From Pinus tabuliformis (taxonomy: Eukaryota; Streptophyta; Pinopsida; Pinales; Pinaceae), in the NCBI GenBank assembly GCA_031772625.1, contig CM062811.1, forward strand, positions 646,426,820 to 646,490,819: a stretch of DNA of 64,000 nucleotides, written 5' to 3'. Below, piece after piece: positions 25,091 through 36,280 of the stretch. How positions within the stretch are numbered: the first letter of the stretch is position 1; every line of letters starts with the position of its first letter. Below the pieces are notes generated by a model. That model saw nothing but the letters and a program-made list of their open reading frames with translations, did not search any database and was not told the origin of the DNA. The position numbers and the translations under genes are program-made.

Positions 25091-25249
25091 GTCTATCAAC
25101 TTCCCTAGTTCATTTCATGCCTTCTCTGGATGGCTCTTCTTGAGTGGATGTCTCCACTCTTTGCTCCTCAACTTGTGGTTGCTCCACAAGTTACTAAGGC
25201 TCCTCCTTTTGATCCAAAAGATCCTTTTCTGGTGGGATCTGAAGCTCCC

Positions 25250-26180
25250 TCTCAAGAGAGCACCAAATAGATTTCTCCCCATAAAACTTTACATCCCTTT
25301 GCACAACTATCATTCCGAGGGAGGAAAAGTACACAAAATAGTTATGGGGAGATTATTTGTAACCCACAAATACCCCCAATTCTACTGTCGTCTCAAGCTT
25401 CTTCCTTGATTCTTTGGATACATGGTAGTAAACAGAGGCTCCAAAAATATTGAAGTGTGGCACATTCAACTTTCTCCCTGAGAAATCTTCCTCTCGTTTA
25501 ATCATTCCTAGAATCTGATGACGACTCTAGCTCTATAAATACATTGAATATGTGTTGCATGCTTTATCCCACAAATGCAAAGGTAGTCCTTTGTCATGCA
25601 ACATCGCCCTCACTTCTCCAAAAATGCTACAGTTCTTTCTCTTAGCCACCCCATTCTACTATGGGTTGTGGGGTGTTGTCAGCTCTCGTCAAATGCCTTA
25701 TTTCACATAGAAATTTGTAAATTCATTCGACATGTACTCACCTCCATTATTAATTTTGAGAGCTTTCACCTTCTTTTCATTTTCTTTCTCAGCCAATGTA
25801 TTGAATTCTACAAACTTAGAGAATGTCTCTTCTACATGATGACTATCCAACACTTTCGTGAGAATTCATTAATACAAACGAAAACATATTTGTGCTTGGC
25901 AGTGGAGTTTGTCGAGAAAGGTCCACAAACATCATAATGGATCATTTCTAAGATTGCATGTGCTTTGTTGCCTTAATCATGGAATGTGGATTTTGTGTAC
26001 TTCCCTAAAGTACATCCTTTGCATACATCATGTTTCTCAAGTGCTCCTTTCGGGAGGCCAGTGGTAATTTGCTGCATAATCTTCAAGGTGTCATGATGCA
26101 AATGGCCTAGTCTTCTGTGCCAAAGTTCACTGACGTCGTAGCCCTGCACTTTCTATGCCTTAGTGCTTAATTAAACGCAA
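25250..26180 (-). pseudogene. Element C integrase remnant
   Basis: The - strand across this span carries the Copia integrase core in pieces, with the PQ..G-type region near 25620-25680 and the D-containing core near 25730-25930. It corresponds to 7890-8460 of A. Decayed. Confidence 0.7.
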
Positions 26181-26189
26181 TCTTCCACA

Positions 26190-26640
26190 TCTAGCTGATA
26201 CAATTTGTTCACATGAACCTCAAAATTCTTCATCCGTCCCATGGTTATATGTCTCAGAAATGTTTTTCCTTTGTTGAAGACCACATCATAACCATGATCT
26301 TCCAAAACTACAACAAAGATAACATTTTTATTTAGGCCTGGAATGAACATGACATCCTTGAGTCTAAGAGGGGACCTGACTCCCTCTGAAAGGTGAATGT
26401 ACCAACCCTGGTCATGGTGTACCTTATGTAATCCCCCATATCAATGTGCATTTGCAAATCTTTCTCCTCCAAGTCACTGAAAAAGTCTCTATACCCTATC
26501 ATGTGGAACGAGGCACCTGAGTCCAAATACCACATGCTCCCCATCATTGTACTAGCCATGCATGCGATAAGGGTAAAGTCAAGATCGAACTATGAAGCCA
26601 AGGACTCACCTGCTGCTCCTCCTTAGGTCTTCTTTCTTTC
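26190..26640 (-). pseudogene. Element C protease remnant
   Basis: WYLDSGASFHM is the aspartic protease active-site motif of Copia elements. It is followed by DLEEKDLQMHIDMGDY, which aligns with the matching segment of A at 7378-7450. Confidence 0.85.
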
Positions 26641-27345
26641 CTTCTTGAGTGGACACTTCACGTCATAGTGCCTAAATTCATTACAATGGAAGCATTTAAT
26701 TTTGGACAAATCTTTCTTCTTGCCCCCTTGGATGGACTCTAATTTGGGTTGAGATTTCTTCCCTTTTCCCTTCTTTCCCTTTCCAACCAATGCAAATTTT
26801 TCTTCATCCTCTCCCTTCGATGAAATTCCATCTTTGGTATTTCACCTTATTTCCTCTTATACCAAATTAGACCATAAGCATTCCCAATTCAACAATTTCT
26901 CCCTCCTGTTCATCGAATCTTGGTATCTATGCTAGCTCTTGGGAAGTTCTAGAAGGGCTAGGATTACCAAATAATCATCTGAAACAATAACACCAACTCC
27001 TACAATCTCATCATGAACTTGTGTGAACCTGCTCAGATACTGTGGGATAGTGTCATTCTTATGCATCTTGATATTTTGAAGTTTATCCTTGAGCTCCAAA
27101 TTTCTGTGCCCACTACTATTTTGAAAAATATTTGTCAGCACCTTTAAAATTGCATAAGGAGTTTCTTTCCCATGGATATTGGTGACAATGTGGTCTTGTA
27201 CTCCATCTAATATTATTCTCCTCACCTTGGCTACATCTTTCTTCCACTGAGCAAGGTTTTGGGCATCAGATGCTTGTGGTTTTGCAACATCTTTCTTTAT
27301 GTATTCTAACAGTCGATTGTCATTCAATACAGTCTCCATGCGATG
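26640..27345 (-). pseudogene. Element C gag remnant
   Basis: METVLNDNRLLEYIKKD, AQWKKDVAKVRRIILDG, LELKDKLQNIKMHKNDTIPQ and YLSRFTQVHDE are the UBN2-type Copia gag, continuous at 26932-27339. The zinc-knuckle-bearing tail lies toward 26640. Same family as A. Confidence 0.87.
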
Positions 27346-27490
27346 AAACTAGAGGTGCCTTCAAAGGCATACTCTAGCCTCAGCCCATTGAAGGTCATCT
27401 TGTTAGCTCTAAAGAGATCCTGCTACACTAAACTATAAACTTGAACCTCCTGAGAAACAACTTCGAAATTCCTTCTCTAATATGAATTCT

Positions 27491-27502
27491 TCTCTGATAC
27501 CA
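27491..27502 (-). other. Element C primer binding site
   Basis: On the - strand TGGTATCAGAGA abuts the 5' LTR. It is the initiator-Met type. Confidence 0.88.
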
Positions 27503-28339
27503 TGTAGAAATTATGGTATTTATTTGCATCTTCTCATGAATTTTTAATAAAAATCATAAGACACAAACCTACTATACTACTCTACGGAAGTTAATTCACA
27601 ATTTAGAACAAAAATTTTAGACATGAAATAAGAAATAACACACATGCACACAATATTTTTCTAAGGAAAGAAATCTGCTAAAAACCCCAATGTTTGCTTG
27701 TGTTAATCTGATGAATAGATATGTATTACAATTTGTTTGCTCAACTGAGTACAACTTGCAAGTGAATAACCTATCTCTTCATTGACTAAGAAGCTCTGAC
27801 CCAGACTCAGCCAATTTTTGCTTCTGCTTGAGCCCCTATTTCCTTGCGCAATTCCTTAAGAAATTAGGCCCCTATTATTTAGGAATTTCTTCAAAATGGA
27901 TTGTGCAATTCCCAATATTGATCATCAGACTGCATGCAACACCTTTACACTCAAGACTAGTCTACAACTTATGTTACACTGCTTTGGAATATCCACCACA
28001 GTTGGGAAACTCAAATTCTCTACATTCGCTAGATATTTTGGGTTGATTGATGAGTGAATTCCCACTTCACAACTAACCTTCCATTAGTTCCTCCAACAGT
28101 TTGAACTAGTTTAACTGAAAACAACTTGAAATAACTAATTGATTGCTATAAATTAGCAATCACACATGCTTAATTGAACTCTAACTCTTCCAACTCGAAT
28201 TTAATGAGAAAACTGGATGACACAAGCCATGTCACACAAGTTAACTACATCCAAGTTGTCTGTTGATGTGGAAATTCTGATTTTCTCAATTTAATCAAGG
28301 CAAAATCAAATTGAGAATTTATTGCTTCATTTTTTAACA
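27503..28339 (-). repeat. Element C 5' LTR (right)
   Basis: About 837 bp. In + coordinates it starts TGTAGAAATTATGG at the primer site and ends TTTTTTAACA. Words match the LTR of A in reverse complement. Confidence 0.85.
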
Positions 28340-28849
28340 CTTTTCAGAATCTGACAAGCCTTCTCCTTCATTGTCTAAACAATCATTAAACTCAAAATCA
28401 AATCATCAATGTTCTTCATCGTAAAGAACAATGTCTTCATCTTACCCTTTGTTAATAGGTGGAAGTGGATCTTGTTGAATTGTGTATTTAGAAGACTATG
28501 GTAACTTTCCAAAAGTGGCAAAAACTAAGTCTTCAACTGACGCAACTAATACACCAGTGCGAGTTGTTTCTCTCTTCTTAGGATTATGTGAGATATTATG
28601 AGAAACAAGAAGTAAACTGGTAGCTTTTGCAAACCAACAGGTTATAGGTCAAATCGCCCAGAGTTGTTCATAAGTGACCACGTAAGCCAATTCCAGACCA
28701 AGCTAAGAAGACCCTCCTACTTTGGGAATAGGAGTTGGAATGGTGCTCAGAATATTACTACCTTGTCCAGAAGATGAATAATTAGGATGTGTAGAGTTAT
28801 CAACCATAAAAAACTGGAGACCTTCCTTTTAGCGCAAGAATTTTTATGG
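28340..28849 (-). other. Element T 5' region, beyond the C insertion
   Basis: This is the part of T between its 5' LTR and the point where C inserted. It would hold the leader and the gag start. No clear primer binding site was recognised at the LTR edge, and no gag motif is firm. Confidence 0.5.
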
Positions 28850-31194
28850 TTTTGGATACTTCCAATATACAGGGGATCTCCCTAATATGAGGTCCCAATT
28901 AGACCTCACACCATTTGGTTTAGGAGTCCCATCTATAATGTAACGTGACTGTTGTTTACTTAAAGATATGCCTTGGCTTTAACAGTTAGCATGAGAGAGA
29001 AGCGCACATGTGCCTTTGAATGAGCAATAGAGTTTTCCTTGTGAATGGTTGATTGTACATGTATCAAGGTTCTTTCACTGTATAGGGAAAGTAAAGTGAG
29101 CCTATAAAAGAGAAGTAATAGTACTACCCTAATGGAGACATACACAAATGAGAAATATTCATCTAACATCAATCTAAATAGTTCACATAGATACGATGAT
29201 CATTACAATCATTACAATACATTTCCAATATGTTAAGCACCAAAGTCATTGAAATAGTTCAATTACTTTAGTACATGTGAAAGCAAACATGAGCTATAAA
29301 CATTCAAAGAGCAGTATTAAAACATCCACATTCCATGTATGAAAATGTGTTAGCCAAAAGGCTTCAAGTATTAAGAAAAAATTCCAAGATACATAAGTAC
29401 CATCAACATCACTAGCTCCGATAGTGGAGCATTGGAGACACTACTTGCTCCTTTAATGCTCCACTACTTGCTCCCCAAAAGTACTAACTCTATCTCTCTA
29501 ATGCCTTATGGGAGAAGCCAAGTTTAAAATTCCCTTGCATGAGTAATGAGGATCCTTTTATAACTTGAGGCATGACTTTTCCCATCATCATGACTCTTGA
29601 ATTTCCACCTCCTAATGACCTTTAGACTTCCAAATGAATTTTGGAATTACATATGTCTATTGGTATTACATGTCTTTTGGAATTCCATGGCTCTTTTGTC
29701 CCTACATAACTCTTGGATTTCCACTTATTTATCTTTACAATGATTACATGATTACATCATAAATTCCACATCATCATGTGATGAAAAATGGCAAGCCACT
29801 ATATTTGATGACTACGACTCATAGTGACTGATGACATGGATGACACTCGTGTCTTTTCTCTAAATGCAACTTATGATCATTGGTGTCTTCACCCTCCAAA
29901 GGGTCTTTGATCTTACAAAGTTTTCAAGGTGCTTCGATCATCAAGACTTCAATGTGTTCTTGGTTTTTTAATGCTTCCGTTATCTACCTTCTTTGCTCGA
30001 TCTTATTCATGTAGCCTTGCCATATTGTTCCTGAAATACCTATAATTGGAAATACTCATGAAAAAAGCCATCACCCTAAAAATCACCTATTCCAACATGT
30101 TTCATGAAAACTTATGTTCGTGGCTTGACAATGCACTTGGGAGGAGAAACGCGAGATTCTGGGTGCAAGGGTGCACTTCGAAATGTTGAAGGACTGAAGG
30201 GAATAACCTTCAAGGCTTCGGTATGAATTCTTGCACTCAAGAGAGAGAGGCACTCAAGGGAGGGCACAGGTTACATGTGCGAAGGATGAAGGTTGAAGTT
30301 TTGTGCTTCCCAAGTGAGTTGTGCACTTAAGGGAGACAATGAGGGGACATGGCACAATGCTGAAGGCTTAAGGGAGAGACTTCAGCGATTTAGGGTGCAC
30401 CCGTGCCCTCATGAAGGCAAAGGAAAACACATGCCGCATTTTTTAAGGATGAAGGATGAACCTTCAGGGCTTCAAAGTGCAATTTTGTGCTCAAAAGGCC
30501 AAGGAGGGTGTAGGGTGAATTGTTAAAGGTTATATGGTAAAGCTTTGAGTCTTTCAGATGCGCTCATGCACTCTAGGAGGGCGCACTTCTTCAAGTCGAA
30601 GGAGTGCGCTCAAAGGAAGACTTGGTTTTACTAAGGGCCCAATTCGAAACAAGGAAGGGGAAATATGATTTAGTAGTGCACTATGTGCTCTTGGAGGGCA
30701 CACTTCTGAACAACTAAGTATTCTTGATCAAGGCTTAAGAGTGCGCTCATGCGCTCCTTGCCTTAATAGGTTCATTTTGCAACTAAAATTTGTCTGAGCC
30801 TGGAGGATAGGATGAGGGATGAATACAATTAATTTAGACATAAAATCATGTGTGACACACATTGACTCATCAATAAATATTAGAAAATCTTGAACAATGA
30901 TAGACAGAAATCAAAGCACCACTTTACATACATTCCCCAAATACAACAAATGAAGTGTGTGTAACTGTGACCAAAAGTGTCGTTTTACAACAACAAAGGT
31001 GTTACGAACACGAAATGCACTAGAGATTCTATAATAAATGTGATGACACATAAGGATAACCAAGAACACTTGAAACATATTGAATGACTTGAAATGACAC
31101 TTGATGACCAAGGTGACACTAGATATGATGGTGAAGTAGGTTCCAAAATTTGAATGTAGTGAAAATTTTGGAGGGTGTTGTAGCAATGACAATA
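28850..31194 (-). repeat. Element T 5' LTR (right)
   Basis: It aligns with 14683-17044 over about 2.3 kb with about 10% differences and small indels. Overlapping frames at 30911-31224 recur as a counterpart in the other LTR and are not genes. Confidence 0.85.
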
Positions 31195-31722
31195 GAGAGA
31201 TACACATTTGGATGTATAACTCACATTAATTTTCTTAATATTTACTTATTTTCCATTATATCATTTGAGCATGGTACTATGTTTTTCATACTTCGTTCAA
31301 TTCTATCAACACACTTCAGTTCTCATAATTACAGTGCCTCAGAGTTCAGAATCTTCATTATTTGTATGCCATAGTAATAGTCTGATGCTTGTCACAGTAT
31401 GTTAGGATCTTTGTTGTCATAGGTATGTATTTTAGAGAGATACTATAGATTTTATTCAAAACAGAAGATGCTACTAAAACTATCTCTGCTTTGTTGGATG
31501 GCTTCAATGGGATCAAATCTTCTGTGTAAGATTATCATAATGTCTCTACATTGCTTCTGACCTTCCTTTCATACCTGCTTTATCTGGGTGTTGAAGACAT
31601 ATGATAATGATTTTCTTCAGAGAGAGTGATGAATGCTTCAACAATGATGAACCTACTGCAAGAATATCTTCAAGAAAAATGCCAATAGAAAGTGATCTCC
31701 AAACTATATTTAAATAACCTTT
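31195..31722 (-). other. Element B interior, right part, no coding recognised
   Basis: About 530 bp of leader-like sequence between the end of T and the B primer site. No motif is visible. Confidence 0.55.
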
Positions 31723-31734
31723 GCTCTGATACCA
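31723..31734 (-). other. Element B primer binding site
   Basis: On the - strand TGGTATCAGAGC directly follows the LTR end ...CCAACA. It is an exact initiator tRNA-Met-type primer site, and it fixes B's orientation. Confidence 0.92.
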
Positions 31735-32748
31735 TGTTGGAAAATCAAGGAAATTGAGGATAAAGGTTGACTCTCCTTGATAATTACTTGTGAATTTTGT
31801 TAGCTTCTTATTAAATTCTTTTTGCTATTTTTCTTCATCAAGCAATTACCAAAATATAATCATGAATATCACGAGACAATAAACATAAGATATAGGCTCC
31901 ATGCTACGAAAAAACCCCACAATTGGTGAAAAACCGAACAATCATCTTCTTATAGAATCATATCAAATGATATTTTCAATGCCAAGACCAAGAAAAATAC
32001 CTTCATGAGATCCCTAATGCATCCCTCAATCACTGTCATGAACCTTCCTTTTAGATTTCTTTGTCTCACAGAGAAATTCGTCTTCCCTGTAGCTTAAAAT
32101 TCACATACCTCATGATCCTTCTCTAGCTCGCATAATACAGTTATTACAGTTCTTTTGTGACACACATTAATGTCCTTATTTAACTCACATTTCATCATGG
32201 AAGTAGTTCGTCTTTAGCTCATCAAGCTACTCAGGAATAACCTCTATTATTTGCATATATTTTACAGAGTCACTTCAAATCTCAGGAGCTTCGCATTCTT
32301 TCAGCCTTACGATTTAGCATATTTTCCTAGATTATATGACACATAAAACTCTCATGTTCTTCTCCAAAGAAACTCGCAAATCATGCCTCATAAAATAGCA
32401 TGTCTTACTTCAGAATAACCACGAAATTCATCTACTTTGGTGGAGGATTCACACCAATAAATAGTTGTTCATCACTACGAAGGGTCACATCTATTCAGCA
32501 GGCCGACCTAACCATGTGGAGGGATAACTTGGTCTTATGGAGGTAAATTTAACTTTTTTTTATTAAACAAAACTTCTATTCATTTTTCTTACAAAGATTC
32601 AAAATGGACTCTAACTCAAATTTAATAATAATAATGAAGAACATGCTTATCTAAATATATAATAATAATATAAATATTTTTCTTCTTTTTTCTTTATTTA
32701 CAAGTACAAAGATAAATATAAAGACCAAAGCCAGCTATTTTTCCAACA
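31735..32748 (-). repeat. Element B 5' LTR (right)
   Basis: About 1014 bp, the partner of 11325-12358. It ends TTTTCCAACA and is followed by CGCAT. Confidence 0.9.
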
Positions 32749-33065
32749 CGCATGACTGTAAGTTCCTTAATGTTACAAAGAACTTAGATCATGATAAAGG
32801 CTAGTGTCTTTAAGGTGATTGATTTAATAGAAATGTCTTATTATGTCAATAATAAAAATGGAAATGGAAAAGGGTTGTGACTTTGCATATGAACATACAT
32901 AAATGATAATTGGTAGGATGAGGGAAGCCAAGATTATTTGATAGTTTAATAATGTACTAAAATGCATGAGATGAAATAGATTATGTATGTTCTACCAACT
33001 TAATGATAGATCTAGTAGTAATCAGATGTTGTTGATTATATCATTTGTTAAAACTTCACAGCTCT
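32749..33065. other. Flanking AT-rich DNA, nothing recognised
   Basis: This is target DNA to the right of B. No feature was found. Confidence 0.5.
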
Positions 33066-33901
33066 ACAAGTTTATGATTCAATGATGATGTTAGCTGGTA
33101 TGCGTGATACATCTAAACAAATATGTTAATTTCATCATTTAGAAATTCATCCAGTACGTGTGAATATTGTGGTGAAACTACATATTAAACCTAATTAGTT
33201 TAGTCCATTATGTTGTGGATATGTGGTGTCTTCGTTGACATCGCTAAAGAAAAATATTGATGGTGCTTCGAATCTATTGGCATTACTAATTTGTTTAACC
33301 AAGAAAAGTTTGTGTGATTGACTTCAAGTTAGCAATGTTGCATAATGATTGATTATTAAATACATAAGCATAAATTAAATGTCATTATGCATGAATTAGA
33401 GCTATGGTGAATGTAAATGATTGGATTAGAATGGATATATCTTTTAAGTAGGTCCTATTCCCTTAACTATTGTTTGGGAAACAACTTCATGGAAACTTTG
33501 TTTTAAATTTCCTTGGATGTAGAATTATTTGTTATGCTTACTCTTAATGCATGGAAATGGTTTATGAAATATGGATAGGACAAATACCTTTCTACTTTGT
33601 TGAAATATTGAGAACATTAATGAATTTGCAAATTGAAATGAATCTTAAATGTATTTGACATAGTGTTTTGTAAATAAAATTATTTTGTAGAAAGTTTGGT
33701 TTTATTAAAAGCAGTTGTGACTAATGTTTCTAGTATGATTAAGCAGGAGTAGCTTAATGGAAGCATAGTGATGTCACTAAGATTATAGTAATTCAAAATA
33801 TAAGAACCAATGAAAGGTAAAACATTGCAATGAGATTTTCAACTAAAAATATGAAGGTATAATTATTACTATTATGATATGGAAGACCTATGCATAGAAG
33901 A
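33066..33901. repeat. Repeat R1, right copy
   Basis: Homologous to 1-660 in the same orientation and more complete by about 260 bp. It is interrupted at 33902 by the LTR of H. The left copy shows what followed the GCATA(G/A)AAGA word before that insertion. Confidence 0.75.
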
Positions 33902-34318
33902 TGTTGAAAAATGTGTAACTAGTTTCGGTCTTCATAAATATGAAATGTACTTTTAATTCTTGTAAATTGTAAAATGAAAGAAAATTACTATTATTATTTT
34001 TGGAGAATGGATTTCATGCTCAAGCTCTTTTATTTTATAGGTCAAGCACCCATTGAGTGCTTCTAAGGTTGGTCCTAGGTAAAGAAGTCAAAAGAGTCAT
34101 TCTCATAAGTTGAAGACCCCATCAGGAACATTGTAACTTGTAAATAAAATTATTTTTTTCCTTAAAAGTGTCAAAATACCCTTCAATACCAAGTTGACCT
34201 GGCCGCTGGGAAGTCGGTCTAATTTGAGGAGCAACATCCATCTTGAGAATCCTATATAAAGGAGGAAACTCGGCCTCCTTGGATCACATTCATCATTCAC
34301 TCATTCAAACGAAGGAGG
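33902..34318 (+). mobile_element. Element H: left part of an LTR, B-related, fossil
   Basis: It starts TGTTGAAAAATGTGTAACTA at a point where the R1 copies part, so this is an LTR edge. Its first 60 bp resemble the sense-strand start of the B LTR (GGTCTT then ATAAATAT-type words). A TATA box at 34253-34260 supports + orientation. It is cut off by the D-F block at 34319; the remainder must lie beyond the window. Confidence 0.75.
34253..34260 (+). promoter_or_regulatory. Putative TATA box in the H LTR
   Basis: TATATAAA lies about 350 bp into the LTR, followed by a GC-richer transcript-start-like stretch. It is the expected layout for a U3/R boundary; no functional evidence. Confidence 0.5.
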
Positions 34319-34492
34319 TGTAAGTTTTAACCCTGTACAGAAATTACCTGCATACGAATTCTTAGACAAAGAAAATAAACAATGCGAGAGCATAACCCAT
34401 AAAACACATATGCACAGAGATTTTTCCCTGGATCCCAAAACCGGGACTACCAACTTGATTTTTCATTATATTCCTTTCAATGTTACAATACA

Positions 34493-34500
34493 TATTTATA
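34493..34500 (-). promoter_or_regulatory. Putative TATA box in the D 3' LTR
   Basis: TATAAATA on the - strand, in the middle of the LTR. The matching site in the middle LTR is at 52399-52406, which would be the active 5' position for D. Confidence 0.45.
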
Positions 34501-34509
34501 CATGCCGAA

Positions 34510-34575
34510 GCATCCAATACCATGGACCGAAAACCATCGCGTCCAATACCATGGACCGAAAAACCATCGCATCCA
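34510..34575. repeat. 33-bp two-copy tandem repeat in the D LTR
   Basis: TCCAATACCATGGACCGAAA followed by ACCATCGC occurs twice in a row. It is also present in the middle LTR at about 52417-52483. Confidence 0.85.
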
Positions 34576-34732
34576 AAAAACATGTGCGAAAATCATGCAC
34601 AAAACCATAGGTGGGTCCGCCCAACCTAACATATGGTCCAAAACCAAAATTTTCCGGGGCAGCAAAGTGAGGTTACGGGTGTCCTTCAAACCCCCTATTA
34701 ACTATGTGGAAAGAATATAACACAACCCAACA

Positions 34733-34747
34733 ATCTCCCACTTGTTG
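34733..34747 (-). other. Element D polypurine-type tract
   Basis: On the - strand CAACAAGTGGGAGAT abuts the 3' LTR start TGTTGGGTTG. It is the usual Copia plus-strand primer position. Confidence 0.75.
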
Positions 34748-34769
34748 TTTTCTTTCCATAGGGGGCCAC

Positions 34770-35520
34770 AAGAGAGCTTAGTCATTTTTTCAGCCCTGAG
34801 ATTCCCATTGCTTCTCTACACCAAGAGAACTTCTCAGAGCTCACAGATTTTGTCAATGCATCTGCAGTATTCTTCAAAGTGTCCACCTTTACTAGCAACA
34901 CCTTTCTGTCTTCTATCATATCCCTCACAAAGTGATACTGAACATCAATGTGCTTTGTCTTTGAATGATAAGCAGGGTTCTTTGCCAAGAAAATTGCACT
35001 TTGGCTGTCACAGTCTATTCTTATAGCTCCCTGTACTAACCCCATACTTGAACACAATCTCTGCAACCAAACTGCTTCCTTGCTTGCATGAGTGGCTGCC
35101 ATGCATTCTACCTCTGTAGTTGATAGTGCCACTACAGATTGTTTCTTACTCATCCAACTGACTGCACCTCCAAATAGGTTAAATACATACCCACTTGTAG
35201 ATCTTCTGTGATCCAGATATCCAGCCCAGTCTGCATCAACAAAGCCATGAATATCCAACACTCTGTCCAATCCTGGTCTTCCTTGGTAACACAAACCATA
35301 ATCACTAGTGCCACGCAAATACCTGAAAACCCGCTTCACTGCTGTCCAGTGCTCCTTCCCAGGTTTTGACATAAACCTGCTCAATACTCCCACTGCATGT
35401 GCAATGTCTGGTCTAGTACAAACCATTGCATACATCAGGCTACCCACTGCACTTGCATATGGAATAGGAGACATGTCGTCTTCCTCTTCTTGTGTCTTGG
35501 GACACTATTCAACAGATAAC
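34770..35520 (-). pseudogene. Element D RNase H region
   Basis: The Copia RNase H words are clear: SPIPYASAVGSLMYAM, CTRPDIAHAVGVLSRFMS, VDADWAGYLDHRRSTSGYVF, KKQSVVALSTTEVECMA and HIDVQYHFVRD. The tail NTADALTKSV is the standard end of Copia pol. The enzyme degrades template RNA during reverse transcription. It is part of a near-whole fossil element; only mildly decayed. Confidence 0.93.
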
Positions 35521-36280
35521 CTCACACCTACAGGAATAGGAACCTTCACTGGTTTACTATCCTGCATATTAAACCTCTGCAGTATTGTCTCGACATACTT
35601 CCTCTGGTTTAACCAGAGCTTCCTCTTTGACCGATCTCTTTTAATTTCCATGCCCAAAATATAGTTTGCAGCACCAAGATATTTCATGTCGAATTTGGAG
35701 GACAATTGGGTCTTCAAATCCTAGATAATTTCTTTGTCATTTCCAACCAGCAACATATCATCCACATACAAGACCAGATAAATAACACGGTCACCAATTA
35801 ATTTAAAATACACACAATGATCTGCTTTGCTTCTGGTGAAGCCAAGTCCCCGTATAAATGTATCAAATTTCTGATACCACATCCTTGGTGACTGTTTTAA
35901 CCCATACAGAGACTTCTTTAACTTGCATACCAGTTCTTTCTTACCCTTCACCGCAAAGCCTTCAGGTTGCTTCATGTAGATTTCCTCTTCCAAATCCCCG
36001 TGAAGAAATGTTGTCTTCACATCCATCTGTTCTACCTCAGATAAAAGTAATCTAATAGAAGTTACCTTGGCAACAGGAGAAAAAATATCACCAAAATCAA
36101 TTCCCGGCACCTGGGAATAACCTTTTGCTACCAACCGAGCTTTGTATTTCTCCACCTTTCCTTCTGCATTTGTCTTCTTCTTGAACACCCATTTGCTGCC
36201 AATGGGTTTCCTTCCAGCCGGCAACTCCACCAGATCCCAAGCCTCATTTTTGTGCAAAGATGCCATTTCATCGACCATGG
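35500..36280 (-). pseudogene. Element D reverse transcriptase region
   Basis: Copia RT in order: GSKWVFKKKTNAEGKVEKYK, ARLVAKGYSQVPGIDF, SPVAKVTSIRLLL, EQMDVKTTFLHGDLEEEIYM, KSLYGLKQSPRMWY and the YVDDM active site near 35750-35770, then FDMKYLGAANYILGMEI. The domain order integrase-RT-RNase H is Copia. Mildly decayed. Confidence 0.93.

Larger units (their letters stand above)
23791..28339 (-). mobile_element. Element C: Ty1/Copia, truncated, inserted in T
   Basis: C is recognised by a right LTR with primer binding site, gag, protease, integrase and part of RT on the - strand, and a shortened left LTR. The end of RT, all of RNase H, the purine tract and part of the 3' LTR are absent, so it is a deletion-bearing fossil of about 4.5 kb. 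Its protein words and LTR words match element A closely, so A and C are one family. LTR divergence is about 12% by eye. The left end is uncertain by a few bases. Confidence 0.85.
14683..31194 (-). mobile_element. Element T: Ty3/Gypsy Tat-like retrotransposon, fossil
   Basis: T is about 12 kb of its own sequence plus the nested element C, and it is inserted in B. It has LTRs of about 2.3 kb and, in sense order on the - strand, gag, protease, an RNase H-like domain, RT, RNase H and integrase. Integrase after RT makes it Ty3/Gypsy. Long LTRs and the extra RNase H-like domain suggest the Tat lineage. It is broken at many places. The LTRs differ by about 10% by eye. Exact ends are uncertain by about 15 bp and no clear target duplication was found. 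Confidence 0.85.
11325..32748 (-). mobile_element. Element B: LTR element, probably non-autonomous, carrying nested insertions
   Basis: B is recognised by a direct-repeat LTR pair of about 1.0 kb, with ends TGTTGGAAAA and TTTTCCAACA. It has a primer binding site against the right LTR and a purine tract against the left LTR, so it lies on the - strand. Its own interior is only 12359-14682 plus about 31195-31734, about 2.9 kb, and shows no recognisable gag or pol. It therefore looks like a large non-autonomous derivative, probably Copia-related from its initiator-Met primer site. The LTRs differ by about 12-15%. Flanks CACAT and CGCAT are a 4-of-5 target duplication. The rest is the nested element T. 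Confidence 0.85.
34319..34732 (-). repeat. Element D 3' LTR (left)
   Basis: 414 bp, starting TGTAAGTTTTAACCCTGTAC and ending CAACCCAACA in + coordinates. It aligns with the middle LTR with few differences and one extra stretch of about 17 bp near 34654. It holds a two-copy 33-bp repeat at about 34510-34575. Confidence 0.93.

Noticed and set aside
30911-31224. Overlapping - strand frames that recur at 16730-16996
   Set aside because: They recur only because they sit in the paired LTRs of T; no domain.
11325-32748. Inverted TGTTGGAAAA/TTTTCCAACA ends read as a DNA transposon's terminal inverted repeats
   Set aside because: The same short inversion closes each LTR and the 1-kb copies are direct repeats with primer site and purine tract, so this is an LTR element.
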